Source: Volvox africanus
Taxonomy: Eukaryota > Chlorophyta > Chlorophyceae > Chlamydomonadales > Volvocaceae
Assembly: GCA_030268105.1 (NCBI GenBank)
Contig: BSDZ01000078.1
Location: 682,001 to 746,000 of the forward strand
Reading direction: 5' to 3'
DNA: 64,000 nucleotides
The number at the start of each line of letters is the position of its first letter. The stretch's first letter is position 1. The notes beneath the pieces are model-generated. The model was given only the letters and a program-made list of their open reading frames with translations. It made no database searches and was not told the DNA's origin. Positions 10,606-20,548 of this stretch are shown piece after piece. Made by a program: the position numbers and the translations under genes.

Positions 10606-10654
10606 CGAAACGAGCCCTCCTGCCCTGCCCCGTGGGGCAGGAGGGCTCGTTTCG
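10606..10654. repeat. Perfect hairpin with 20-bp arms
   Basis: The left arm (10606-10625) and right arm (10635-10654) are exact reverse complements, separated by 9 bases that can partly pair as well. Each arm starts or ends with CGAAACGAGCCC or its complement. There is no U tract or ORF in it. It is either a mobile palindrome or a structured 3' element. Confidence 0.9.
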
Positions 10655-10717
10655 TACGACCCCGATCACTCCTCAATTCCCGCCGTCGATGATCTCTTAA
10701 TGCAAATCTCTCTAGCG

Positions 10718-11059
10718 CTACTCTTGTATGTTGCATTTATGCGTGTCCTTCGTTGACCTTGGGTGGGTGGTTTGAAGACCTAAGTACAACGTCCTTTGCC
10801 TGTCTTCAACCCTTTCCAATTGGTTTGATGTATTTGAAACACTATAAAGGTTTTTGTTATCAGCTGCTTCAAAAACCCCGTTTGGAATCCTGAGATTTGC
10901 ACCAGCTGTCTGGTCTGTCCTTGCTTCGCCTACCAGCCTCGAGAAATACACGTCGTTTGCAGTGAATTTGATATCCTTCCCGATTTCAATGAGATATATA
11001 GAAGAGCGTACGGCATTTCTATCTTCTTGGTACGGCGTTTTTCGTTGGTCCAGCCCCAC
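10718..11059 (-). CDS. Unrecognised 113-residue ORF
   Basis: The longest open frame in an otherwise empty stretch. It is basic and polar, with no motif, signal peptide or membrane segment that I can name. It could be an exon of a reverse-strand host gene or chance. Its composition is less GC-rich than the neighbouring exons. Confidence 0.2.
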   Translation of the reverse strand: MGLDQRKTPYQEDRNAVRSSIYLIEIGKDIKFTANDVYFSRLVGEARTDQTAGANLRIPNGVFEAADNKNLYSVSNTSNQLERVEDRQRTLYLGLQTTHPRSTKDTHKCNIQE

Positions 11060-12396
11060 AGGTCACCCATCCATACAAGTAAGGGGATTAGGGAAATATG
11101 TTTGCAGCTTCCTTCCAGAATCCTCAGCAAGGCGTCGTAAGGCTGTGCCGTAATATATAATAATTGTGCAATTTATAAGTTTATTCATTAGCTTAAATGC
11201 TTGCTTGCGATCATCATCGTTCACGGTTCCTATACATATAAATACGTATCATGAACCGAAAGTAAATCCATCGCCCATATTGGGATATTGGGATAATTCG
11301 GGTAAAGAGCAGCAGGAAAGAATAATTGATGATGATGATGGTGGTGGTGGTGGTGGGGCCTGCGCGAGCGAAAAATGCAAATCCAATCCAAGAACAAAAC
11401 TTACCATGGCTTACCTCGGTCGGTTTTGCGCAATCCCTCGGAAGGACGTCACTACCGGGCCTTCGTTGCTGCAGTACGGGCCTTGCTTCAGGCATGCACG
11501 CAGGGCCATCATCACCTAAGGGACATACAACGCCACCGATATTACTAGCATTGCGCTGCTGCTGCTGAGGCCGTGCAGTATATTGATTTCTTGGATGTGA
11601 GGTATCGAACAACAGCAATCTAACATGCACACATATCTACGTGCATCAAAATAAACCCACCTAATCAATACTTGTAGACAAGTACTAACATCAAACACCC
11701 ACATCGCACCAGCTAGCTAGTGCGTGCTAGCTGTGAGGGACTGCCCTGTGTTGCCGCCTCGATCTCCTTTACCAGTACGTGGCGTATGTACTGCGGGTGC
11801 GTGACGGTGCGTGCATGTGGTTTGCTCTCATAGCGCGGCTGCCGCGGGTTGCTGTCTATCCAGCAGTCAATTAAGGAACCTGAATAACGATCAGCAACGA
11901 ATTATGCACGTGCGCTTTGTTTATTTCCCAGGCATGAGTGCGGATCAGAGGGGTTGAAAAATAAAACGCAGCCGCTAACGAATCAAAGGATGAAGCCTCC
12001 GCCGCCACGCATGGCTACATACTTGTAAACGTAACTGCGGTGCGCTTCGTTCTTCTTTCCATTCGGGTGCGTTATGTCAGGGCGCGCTGCCTGACGATGA
12101 TGATGAAGGGGGCCAGGGCACCTCGCCACCCTAGTAGGTGGGCGAGCAGCCGCCGCCGCCGCCGCCATGTTTCGCGCCGGGCCAGCAAGCGCTGTGCATA
12201 CGCACGCACGTATCGGATCCCACAATAGATGCCACATTAAAATTAATTCTTCAGCAATTTCTACAGGGATTTACTCAAATGCGTGGCTGGACACACACGT
12301 GTATGTGTATGTGTGTATGTATGTGAGTGTATATGTATGTATACATACATACATTTGACTGGCCGATGGCAGTAACGGCACCGTGAGCAACTCCTC

Positions 12397-12597
12397 TCAA
12401 CGCCCCTCGACGTCCCACAGCGGCCACAACGCGGAGGGACAGAAGCGCTGGCGCGCCCTGTAGGTTGCTGCCAGCAGCATCTTGACGTCGGCGGCGACAT
12501 CTCTGAGTGATGAGATCTTTGTCGTACCACGGCAACGCAACTGGAAGCGTTGGCCCGCCGCCGCCGGAGCTGACACCGACTCATTGTTCGAAGCCAT
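12397..12597 (-). CDS. Possible divergent small ORF upstream of GT31
   Basis: Sixty-six codons starting MASNNESVSAPAAAG on the strand opposite the GT31 gene, overlapping its first exon. The product has no recognised domain. The placement fits either a divergent first exon or chance in GC-rich DNA. Confidence 0.2.
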   Translation of the reverse strand: MASNNESVSAPAAAGQRFQLRCRGTTKISSLRDVAADVKMLLAATYRARQRFCPSALWPLWDVEGR

Positions 12598-13899
12598 CTT
12601 TGTTTACCGCAGCCACCGCGCCACTGGTAGTGCCGCCACCGCAACAGCAGCTTTTTAGTGGTGGCGGCGGCGGCGGCGGCGGCGGTGACAGTGGCAGTCT
12701 CGGACGATACGCCTGCAGTTATGGTGACAGCTACGGCGGCTGTGGCAGCTTTAGTAAGGACAGTTTAAATAAGGACAGTTGCGCCAGTACTGTAAGTTGC
12801 GGCAACGACGGCCGTTCTATTGGAGGCGGCGGCGGTTCTGGGGGCGGCGGCGGTGGCGGCGCCGACAGCGGCCATCGCCACATCATCATCGTCTGCGAGT
12901 GTGAAAATGACGTACATCCTGGAACGTCAAACGCCGGCAAATGTGAGGGGTTTGGGTTTGGGTTTGTGTGGGCATTTATTTGGTTGTGGGAGGTTTGCAT
13001 GGTCTCTAGGTCCCTACTCTATGGTCCCTAAAGGTCCCTAAAACGGTTGAGCTGGCATGTGTAAATGGTTTAGCATTCTGCTTTCCCGAGGAAAGCCAGT
13101 CAGTCGGTCAATGTGTGACCCGTGGGTCACGTCAGACCTGCACACGTCCTGGCTTCGCCCATTCGTCCCATGGGCTTGCTTGGGTGCAGGTCGTAGCGGC
13201 GATGGTGGCGATGGCGGCGACGGCGGCGATGGCGGCATTCGCCTCAGCAATGGCGGTGATGGAGGAGATATTGCGGGCGTCAATGGCATCAATGGCGGCG
13301 GTTGTGAACGTGACGGCTATGGCGGCTATGGCGGCTATGGCGACCATCGCAAGGCATCTACCGGAGACGGCGGCGGCGGCGGCGGCGGCAGGGACGCGGG
13401 CAGGAGCTTGGCAATTCCGATGGGGTCTCGACACTCCTCACCCTTATCGCAGCCTGCTTTATCGCCCACAGGGCTTCCGATAGCGGAGGTTGCAGTGACG
13501 GCGGCGCCGCAGACGCTGATGACGACCACCTACCCGCCGACGCCGACGCCACCGCCGACGCCGGCGGCGGCCCAACCCAGCTGCCCTATCCTGCAACACA
13601 CTGCAACACTGCATGCCACGTTGACCATCCGACCCGACTCACTCTCACCAGCCTCGATCGCCGCCAATGCTACGGTCAACACTACGACTACAACTGCTAC
13701 TGCCGACGTAGAATCTCATCTGAGTCCAATGCACTACGGCAGCGAAGTCCTCACGCCCGCCACTACTGCAACTGCGTCCGCTACATTTCAAGCCGGGATC
13801 GGTGCACGACACGGCAGCATGGCAGCTACTGCAACTGCTACAACTACAGCTACAGCCACCCCGGCCGCTACAGCTGCTGTGGCCACTGGCGGCACTGAC
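12510..13899 (+). CDS. GT31 glycosyltransferase gene, 5' part (up to the retrotransposon insertion)
   Basis: A low-complexity N-terminal region: glycine runs, then Gly/Asp-rich and Thr/Ala-rich stretches. By eye, exon 1 is 12510-12942 (ATG at 12510) and exon 2 starts at 13190. The intron 12943-13189 has GTGAGG and TGCAG borders, is phase 1 and keeps the frame. The exon-2 frame is open to 13899, where an F1 element begins. Without the element and one copy of CTGAC, the frame continues without a stop into 21378 and on to the glycosyltransferase exons. Such repeats are poorly conserved, so whether exon 1 truly belongs to this gene is uncertain. It could be a separate upstream gene. Confidence 0.6.
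13895..13899 (+). repeat. Target-site duplication CTGAC (left copy) of element B
   Basis: The five bases before the 5' LTR are repeated exactly at 21373-21377, after the 3' LTR. Five base pairs is the usual duplication for Ty3/gypsy integrase. Confidence 0.95.
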
Positions 13900-14002
13900 T
13901 GTTGTGCTACGGTTCATTTCCCGTCGACGCGTAGGTCGACACGATCCTATGAGTCGAAGTGCTTTTGTGATGAACGCATTACATATGAATGAATCTGCAT
14001 GA

Positions 14003-14028
14003 TATAAATGTATTCGCATACATTTATA
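14003..14028 (+). promoter_or_regulatory. TATA-containing perfect stem-loop in the F1 LTR
   Basis: Arms TATAAATGTAT and ATACATTTATA around TCGC. It recurs in every F1 LTR in the window, with the tip changed in the copy at 59437-60260. It could be a TATA region, an RNA hairpin, or both. Confidence 0.5.
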
Positions 14029-14225
14029 TATGCATCTGGCATGTTGTCATTATCCATCGCGACATCGCACCATGGCAAATCCGCCTAGCATGCATGAATG
14101 ACCTAATCATTGAAGTGCGCATTATGCTCGTGCTATGAAACGATAAGTAATATTATCTGATATAATATTACTTCATTTAAGCACACGTTGAGAGCGCCGC
14201 ACTCGTCACGATACATGCCCTGCAA

Positions 14226-14243
14226 CCGGATATCGTTATCCGG
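14226..14243 (+). other. Covarying stem-loop in F1/F2 LTRs
   Basis: CCGGATA-TCGT-TATCCGG here. The H copy (42192-42209) reads CCGAATA-TCGT-TATTCGG and F2 (34517-34534) reads CCGAATAT-TG-ATATTCGG. The paired change from G-C to A-T keeps the stem and suggests selection on a structure. Confidence 0.6.
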
Positions 14244-14726
14244 ACCCTTGCATCATGCGAATGCCGGAAAGGCTTATACGTTGTTATACGTAGACATCGC
14301 CTAGACGCAGTAGGGTTGTCACATCTAGGATCGGCCTCCTAATGTGAATCGTACGGCATTGCGATGCTGCGAGTATAACAGATGCGAGGACGGCTAAGCT
14401 AGACAAGACATTCGATACCGGAGAACACTTGTGTGTTCTATATTACTATTTCTATACACTATTCTACTTAGCCCGAGCTAAGCCTGAACTTCGCTAATCA
14501 CCGCCGCGTGATGATTGCTTGCTTCCGGCGCTGACGGCGATTTCGTCCATTGCATCGTTCTGATCCGTAAACCTGTAAGTTATATCTCTCTTCGTCTTGA
14601 AGTCTTCCGCTGTCTCTGTTTGCTCGCGCTTGCCTTGCTGTACTTGCAAGTGCTCGCGCATCGTTGTCGAAAGTCTCCAGACGTGCAGATACTTATGAGC
14701 AAACGCGAACGAGAGGTACAACAATT

Positions 14727-14738
14727 TGGTATCGAGAC
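14727..14738 (+). promoter_or_regulatory. Primer-binding site of copy B
   Basis: TGGTATCGAGAC starts 4 bases after the LTR. It resembles the initiator-Met tRNA 3'-end complement (TGGTATCAGAGC) used by many plant LTR elements. F2 has TGGTAGCGAGAC and F3 TGGTATTGAGAC at the same place. Confidence 0.75.
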
Positions 14739-14790
14739 AGGTTCGTTGCCTAACTGTCTCTCTTTGTCTAATCGGAAGTAGGTTCTTTCT

Positions 14791-15224
14791 ATGGCGAGTT
14801 CCAGCGACGAACCACGAGGACCGCTAGATACTTTTGCCGAAGACTTAGGCCGCGCCGTTTTGGACGCCGCCGCTTCCGGTTTGTAATTGTTTAATTGCTT
14901 TTGTTTAGATTGCTGCACTTGTTGTGTAAGTGTACGCTCTGAGTCGCAGGTAATCTCAGTGCACCGGCATTGCTTGCCGCGGCGACTGAGACCGGCGTTC
15001 GTCCGGATCAGTTGGCGACTCTCATTGCCCAAACTACGGAGATCAGGACTCAGCTGGGCAATTACTTGCTGAGTTTGCTGAATCTTCTCAAGAGTACTGT
15101 CGGTAGGCTCACCGAATCGCTTTGTACTCTTGCCTTTGCGATAGAAGTCGGCTTCTATTACGCAAAACTAGGGTATCGCTTCGTGCTCCATGTCTGCGGA
15201 ACACGACGATACGCCGCACACTAG
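14791..15224 (+). CDS. F1 leader ORF0 (two exons, inferred splice)
   Basis: Exon 1 (14791-14878) encodes a 30-residue piece from MASSSDEPRG to AAAS, with PLDTFAEDLGRAVL in the middle. A 71-bp intron (GTTTGT...GTCGCAG, 14879-14949) joins in phase 1 to exon 2, which runs to a stop at 15222-15224. Unspliced, exon 1 ends two codons later at TAA. Exon 2 has a helix-like segment, PDQLATLIAQTTEIRTQL then YLLSLLNLLKSTVG. F2 keeps both exons, the intron length and the phase (35093-35479). It overlaps the gag start. The function is unknown: it may be an accessory protein, a gag N-terminal extension, or an upstream regulatory ORF. Confidence 0.6.
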
Positions 15225-16427
15225 CCTAGCTAGCCAACCCGATTGCGTTGTAGCTGCTAGAGCGCCGGATAGAGGTCTTGAGACTGTTGGCGCGCAAGCC
15301 ACTCAAGAGCCCCTTTTCCTTCAGACCCCCCTGCTCACTTAATTGTGCCGCATTCAGCAGTGAACACGAATATGGACAACACTGCTGGACCAAGGGTTCT
15401 GCCATTACCTCAAGCTCGAGGGCATGATGACATCCCTGAGGTGATGAGATTGTCGATTCCCGTTCCTAGGCTCAATATTTCGCTGACCGACAAGACACCA
15501 GGGCATAGCATAGCCGATGCAACTCGTGCGTACGTGCGTGACGCTAAAAAGTACCTCCAAGCTGTTCACGGTGGCGATAATGACGGTATCAGGTGTCTCT
15601 TCGTTGGTAACACCCTCGAGGGCTCAGCGAAGGACTGGTATCGTAATTGGACCAACGCCCGGGGCAACTATACTTTTGACGAGTTGGTCGCCGCTTTGCT
15701 CGCACGATTCGCTACTGAGGTTCAAGCACGCGATGTGGAAGCTCGTAAGGTTTTGGCAGCCGGTAGCTACCACATGCGTCGGGATGAAAATGTACCTGCG
15801 TACCAGTCACGCTTCGAAGCACTTGTGACTCCCATTGCTGACCTCACCGAATCTGAGCGTGTCTTTTGGTTTAGGCGAGGCCTAACGAAACTTTTGGCTA
15901 AATGGTGCGCCACTGACTTGGTTGGAGCGCAGATCAAGTCGTATGACGTGTTGGTCGCTTTTGCTAAGGGCGCGGAGATACGACTCCTTGCCGGCGAGGA
16001 AGAAGTCAAGTCTGCCCCTCGTGCAAATGCCGTGCAAGTGCAGGATCCGCTTGGGGAAGCTGTAGCCCTCGACCAGGACCTCGGCGCGACCCGCCCCACG
16101 CCTACTGCCGCGACGCGACGCAGCAACGGGCAACGCAAGGCGCGCGGGGGCGCTAGCTCGGGTGTCCGTGGTACAGGAGGAGCAGGTCCGAGCTCGGACC
16201 CAGCTAGGAACAGGAAGCGTGGTGGTGCGCCGTCGTCGGCAGCCGCACAGCGTTCCGACCCCAACGCGAAGCGTACTCGTACGGACGACACATTTATGCC
16301 AAAATGGAATTGCAATCGTTCCGAATTCGAGCGTCGGAAATTGGCCAATGTTTGTCTATGGTGTGCGGAGAATCATTCCACGAAGGATTGCCCTCTAATG
16401 CCGCCGTTTGTACCTCAGCCGAAATAG
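15190..16427 (+). pseudogene. F1 gag of copy B, frameshifted near the start
   Basis: Structural protein of the virus-like particle. The start MSAEHDDTPHTSLASQPD matches the intact 411-residue gag at 57866-59101. A C run at 15326-15331 has two extra bases and shifts the frame into a stop. The downstream frame (from about 15345) is open for 360 codons. It holds the retrotransposon capsid region (EGSAKDWY, about residue 90, through FWFRRGLTK), a basic linker (RKRGG, AKRTR) and a zinc knuckle CLWCAENHSTKDC (C-X2-C-X3-H-X4-C). It ends at a UAG that is in frame with pol. An assembly error in the C run is possible. Confidence 0.85.
16425..16427 (+). promoter_or_regulatory. Gag/pol junction: single in-frame UAG
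   Basis: Gag ends AAA-UAG-GGG, and the same frame continues into the pol N-terminal domain with no other stop. F2 (ACU-UAG-GAA), F3 (CAC-UAG-GAA) and the reverse-strand F1 copy show the same arrangement. This suggests readthrough, not frameshifting, makes Gag-Pol. Confidence 0.7.
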
Positions 16428-19400
16428 GGGCTTGCCCGGGTTCCTGCGGAGGGGGCACCACCTGGGATTTCTGAACTAACGCGTGGTCGGTGGTCATCCT
16501 TACGGCCAGCCGTTAAGGCATTGTTGCCTTGTGTACTTGGACACATCGAGCGAGTCATTGCGCGACGCATCACGCTTGACGGACGCACGGGACTTCTCTG
16601 CTTCGACCCGTTGTGTAATTTGTTTACACCTCGCCGTCCCCTGTCGTCTATCGATCTGTCTAACCACGTGGTTTTGTTCATCCCCTCGTCTCTGCGTGAG
16701 ATGTCGGAACAGTTGGCCATATACAGGAGGTGTAGGCGTCAATATCCAGGCACGGCCGCATGTGTTTTACTCCCCGCTTTCTGTCGGCGCAAGGCAGAGG
16801 CATCGTTGAGGGGTATGCGGCATGTCCACCGGTTCGAGCCGGGCACCGTTTTGTTTAATGGTGTGGATTGGGAGGGTACGCTGGCTCCGTGGCCATGCCT
16901 ATCCTACTCGGTTGACGTTTGGTACGAAGCTCCTGATGGGGGTGCCGTTGGTTACGGACCCGCCTTAAGTGCACTGACGTTGTCTGCTGGGCATTCGCTC
17001 GTAGATAACCGTGTCCCTGTGGTTCAGATCGGTTTGAATGGCCGTACTCTGAAGGCACTTGTTGACACCGGTGCCAGCGACGACTTCATCTCTGTCGCAG
17101 AGGTGAATGCGCTGGGGTTGTCCCCAGAGTCGTCTGATTGTCCACAGGTTACCCTTGCTGACGGGGGTAAGCATCCCATCGTGGGCAGGATTACCCTTAG
17201 CCTATCGATAGGCCCTTTGCGTGTTGTGACCCGGCCGTACGTGCTGCAGGGCTTAGCAGAGACTGCACCGTACATAATGGGGTCGTCGACATTACGACAG
17301 TACCGCGCGCGCATCGACATGGAGACCGCAACCCTGCATATGTGCAAGGGTACTCTGTCGATTAAGGTACCTTTCCTGTCGTTCGAACATGTCACACCAA
17401 AGGAGGGCAAAACTGAGGCGGTGCCTATGGTTAATTTCGCTGTGACCGCAATGGCCACGCGAATCGAACCAGAGCTAGTCGGGCGTAAGGAGGCCGTCCG
17501 TTTGTTACGGAAGGGTGCCCACGGACTGCTTTTAAGGCCGCGGGTGAGCTATTGTGTCACCACCGCGCAGATTTCTGCGGATCCTGAGGTTGAGGCCCTA
17601 CTGTCGCAGTATGAGGACGTCTTTAAAGATATCCCTGGCCTACCACCTATGCGTCCTGTTGATCACACAATCCCTCTCATGCCTGGAGCGCAGCCTACAG
17701 CCCGGCCAATGTACAGGTTGAGTCCATTGGAGCTGGATGAGGTAAAGCGCCAGGTGACGGATTTGCTCGCGAAGGGTATGATACGCCCCAGCACATCCCC
17801 GTTTTCTGCACCGATTTTGTTTGTCGGTAAGAAGGATGGGACCTTGCGCATGTGCATTGATTACCGGGGGTTAAATGCGAATACGGTGAAAAATCGCTAC
17901 CCTTTGCCACGCGTTGACGACCTGTTGGATAAGCTGAAGGGCTCGGCTTATTTTTCCTCAATTGACTTACAACAGGGCTACAATCAGATTCGCATCGCTG
18001 CCTCTGATATCCCGAAAACCGCTTTTCGGACACCCTTCGGTCACTTTGAGTATACGGTCCTATCATTTGGTTTGACTAATGCCCCTGCGACGTTTCAGGC
18101 GGTTATGGACCGAATGTTTAGGCCGTTTATCGACAGGTTCATTGTTTGCTACCTGGATGACATCTTGGTATATTCTAAAACGCGCGAGGAGCACTTGGAG
18201 CATCTTCGGCTCGTGCTCGACGTTATGAGGCGGGAGCAATTGTTTGCTAAACGCGCCAAATGCTTTTGGGCGCAGCCTCAGGTGGAATATTTGGGCCACA
18301 TTGTGTCGGCCACCGGTGTGAAGATGGACCCGCGGAAGGTCGCCGTGGTTCGCGATTGGCCCGCGCCTCAGAACCTCACGGAGCTGCGTAAGTTCCTTGG
18401 CTTGACCAATTATTTCCGGAAGTTCATTGAAAAATATTCCATCATTGCGGCCCCGCTTACTAACTTAACTCGCAAAGGCGTTTTCGTTTCGCTCGAGTCG
18501 TGGACGTCGCAATGCCAGCGGGCATTCGAAGAGCTCAAACGAATCATTGCCGAAGATGTCACCCTTGCATTCCCTGATTACTCGTTGCCATTTCGTGTTG
18601 AGGTAGTGTCTGATGCCTCAATATTTGGAAGCGGCGCTGTATTGTTACAGGAAGGGCGACCAATCGCCTTCACGAGTAAGAAGTTTTCTGGTGCGGAGAT
18701 TCGCTACACCACCGGGGAACAGGAGCTTCTGGCCGTGCTGCATGCTTTAAAGGAATGGCGCTGTTACCTTGAGGGACGCCCGTTTACTTTAAAGACTGAC
18801 CACAAGCCCCTAACGTTTTTGCAAAGCGTTCCGACGTTGAACCGCCGTCAAGCTAGGTGGATGGAATATCTAGCTAGGTTCAACTGCACCTGGGAGTATA
18901 TTTCTGGTAAATTAAATATTGCCGATGCTCTCAGTCGACATCCGTCGCTACACGCTGCAATTTTGGCAGCGCCCGTCGTGCGGCCGCGTAGTGAGGAGGT
19001 TCCGATCGCGACGGACCTCGCGGAGCGGTTGAAGGTTGCCTACAGCGCAGACGCCTGGTTCGCGGACCCGGCTAATGTAGAAAACCTTCGCAAGCAGAAT
19101 GGCCTTTGGCTACGGACGGAGGGTGCAGCTACGCAAATCGTCGTTCCGAACGACGACGCGCTACGCTACGACATCCTTGCGCGGTTCCACGAGGACCCGT
19201 TAGCAGGACACCCTGGTAGCAAGCGATTGATCGACTTGGTGCAACGTTCCTTTTGGTGGCCTCGTTTGGCTAAGGATGCGGCGAACTTCGTCCAGACATG
19301 CAGTCTGTGCCAGCGCAATAAGGCTTTGTCCGGTAAGGGCCATGGGTTGTTGCAACCGTTGCCTGTCCCGGATGCGCCTTGGGAAAGTGTTTCCATGGAC

Positions 19401-20489
19401 TTCGTAGTCGCGCTGCCCAAAACTGAGGGGGGATACGATGCGGTGTTCGTAATGGTCGATCGTCTGACTAAGATGGTCCACCTAGCACCATGCACATCAT
19501 CCTGCACGGCTGAGCAAACCGCACGCTTGTTTTTCGATAATGTGGTTCGGTTACACGGGATTCCCAAAAATGTGATCTCGGACCGCGGTGGACAGTTCAC
19601 GTCTAAGTTTTGGGAAGCGCTCTGCAAACTAGTTGGCATGCGCGTCAACCTGAGCACGGCGTATCACCCGCAGACTGATGGTCAAACCGAACGCACAAAC
19701 CGCACGTTGGGTGATATGTTGCGCAATTATGCTGGTCGCACACCACTTGTTTGGGATACATATTTGACTGCGGCAGAATTCGCGCTTAACAACGCTGTTA
19801 ACCGCTCTACAGGCAAAAGTCCGTTCTTTCTTAACTACGGGTTTCATCCCGCGCTACCCGTGTGGCGTGAGTTGGAAGTGAACGTGCCTGCTGCTAAACT
19901 TTTTGCCAAGTCTTTTATGTCCCGAATCACAGACGCGAAGTCGTGTTTGGACGCGGCGCAGCAACGAACGACGGAATACTATAACAAATCCAAGCAGGAT
20001 GTGACGTTTTCGGAGGGGCAACTCGTGTTGCTAAGCACCAAGAACTTGTGTTCCTTGGCCGATGGATCCCGAAAACTCTTACCCCGTTGGATTGGTCCGT
20101 ATCCTGTCGTGCGCATGGTTGGGAATGTGGCTGTGGAGCTTGCATTGCCCACTGATATGACCATTCACCCCACGTTTCACGTATCGCTTGTTCGTCCGTA
20201 TCGTAGTACGGAACCCGTCCCTGAGCCTGCTAATGCCCCCACAGCGATCGAACCAGTTCCCGAGACCTGGATCGCTGGTAAACAGAAGTTTTACGATGTG
20301 GAGCGGGTGTTAGATTATCGCGCACGTCGTGTGGGCCGACACCGACGTAAGCGAACAATACACGAGTACTTGGTTAAGTGGACAGGGTATACCGACGAGC
20401 ACAACTCATGGGAACCGGCACGCAACTTCTCACAGGACATGAAACCCCTGCTCGAAGAAGCCCGCAAACGTGCCACACAAGCCCAATGA
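16428..20489 (+). CDS. F1 pol: N-terminal domain, protease, RT, RNase H, integrase, chromodomain
   Basis: Open from the gag UAG to a stop at 20487-20489. The first Met-started ORF is 16521-20489, 1,322 residues, and the residue numbers below use that start. About 1-115 is a conserved domain without a name (LFIPSSL, ACVLLP, GTVLF). Protease has DTGASDDF at about 182. RT has the [17 protein letters not shown] and [12 protein letters not shown] blocks and the catalytic YLDD at about 544. RNase H has SDAS (about 697), [16 protein letters not shown] and TDHKPL. Integrase has an HHCC zinc region from about 889 and D960, D1021, E1057, which is the DX35E spacing. The chromodomain (about 1257-1310, [15 protein letters not shown]) should guide integration to marked chromatin. 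All catalytic residues are present. Confidence 0.96.
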   Translation, partial: GLARVPAEGAPPGISELTRGRWSSLRPAVKALLPCVLGHIERVIARRITLDGRTGLLCFDPLCNLFTPRRPLSSIDLSNHVVLFIPSSLREMSEQLAIYRRCRRQYPGTAACVLLPAFCRRKAEASLRGMRHVHRFEPGTVLFNGVDWEGTLAPWPCLSYSVDVWYEAPDGGAVGYGPALSALTLSAGHSLVDNRVPVVQIGLNGRTLKALVDTGASDDFISVAEVNALGLSPESSDCPQVTLADGGKHPIVGRITLSLSIGPLRVVTRPYVLQGLAETAPYIMGSSTLRQYRARIDMETATLHMCKGTLSIKVPFLSFEHVTPKEGKTEAVPMVNFAVTAMATRIEPELVGRKEAVRLLRKGAHGLLLRPRVSYCVTTAQISADPEVEALLSQYEDVFKDIPGLPPMRPVDHTIPLMPGAQPTARPMYRLSPLELDEVKRQVTDLLAKGMIRPSTSPFSAPILFVGKKDGTLRMCIDYRGLNANTVKNRYPLPRVDDLLDKLKGSAYFSSIDLQQGYNQIRIAASDIPKTAFRTPFGHFEYTVLSFGLTNAPATFQAVMDRMFRPFIDRFIVCYLDDILVYSKTREEHLEHLRLVLDVMRREQLFAKRAKCFWAQPQVEYLGHIVSATGVKMDPRKVAVVRDWPAPQNLTELRKFLGLTNYFRKFIEKYSIIAAPLTNLTRKGVFVSLESWTSQCQRAFEELKRIIAEDVTLAFPDYSLPFRVEVVSDASIFGSGAVLLQEGRPIAFTSKKFSGAEIRYTTGEQELLAVLHALKEWRCYLEGRPFTLKTDHKPLTFLQSVPTLNRRQARWMEYLARFNCTWEYISGKLNIADALSRHPSLHAAILAAPVVRPRSEEVPIATDLAERLKVAYSADAWFADPANVENLRKQNGLWLRTEGAATQIVVPNDDALRYDILARFHEDPLAGHPGSKRLIDLVQRSFWWPRLAKDAANFVQTCSLCQRNKALSGKGHGLLQPLPVPDAPWESVSMDFVVALPKTEGGYDAVFVMVDRLTKMVHLAPCTSSCTAEQTARLFFDNVVRLHGIPKNVISDRGGQFTSKFWEALCKLVGMRVNLSTAYHPQTDGQTERTNRTLGDMLRNYAGRTPLVWDTYLTAAEFALNNAVNRSTGKSPFFLNYGFHPALPVWRELEVNVPAAKLFAKSFMSRITDAKSCLDAAQQRTTEYYNKSKQDVTFSEGQLVLLSTKNLCSLADGSRKLLPRWIGPYPVVRMVGNVAVELALPTDMTIHPTFHVSLVRPYRSTEPVPEPANAPTAIEPVPETWIAGKQKFYDVERVLDYRARRVGRHRRKRTIHEYLVKWTGYTDEHNSWEPARNFSQDMKPLLEEARKRATQAQ

Positions 20490-20548
20490 CCCTTGCAGTC
20501 GATGCTGTATGATGCAGCGAGGACGCTGCATACGGGAGGGGGGATAAT
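20490..20548 (+). other. F1 3' untranslated stretch with hairpin and polypurine tract
   Basis: An ATGCAGCG-AGGA-CGCTGCAT hairpin is followed by the purine tract GGGAGGGGGGATAAT next to the 3' LTR. The tract primes plus-strand DNA synthesis. GGACGCTGCAT before the tract is also present in F3 (56139-56149). Confidence 0.8.

Larger units (their letters stand above)
10042..12509. other. Intergenic region between TOC34 and GT31 genes
   Basis: Contains the TOC34 3' flank, the hairpin at 10606-10654, a GATGATGGTGGT triplet run (about 11324-11356) and TG/TA repeats near 12298-12355. I recognise no gene in it. A 113-codon reverse ORF (10718-11059) and a 66-codon reverse ORF (12397-12597) are listed separately. 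Confidence 0.5.
13900..14723 (+). repeat. F1 5' LTR of copy B (824 bp)
   Basis: TGTTGTGCTACGG...GGTACAACA. Inside are three AT-rich stem-loops at 14003-14028, about 14146-14170 and 14226-14243. The first contains TATA-like sequence and could include the core promoter. A GTAAGT near 14575 is a possible splice donor in the transcript leader. Confidence 0.95.

Noticed and set aside
12743..12876. Gly-rich exon as a structural cell-wall protein gene of its own
   Set aside because: Not excluded, but a phase-consistent intron and the open frame across the insertion site make it more likely part of the GT31 gene; confidence is kept moderate.
14494..14724. Reverse ORF MLYLSFAFAHKYLHVWRL-type, recurring at 21143, 42430 and 59436
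   Set aside because: It lies wholly in F1 LTRs, in antisense, and its conservation is explained by LTR identity.
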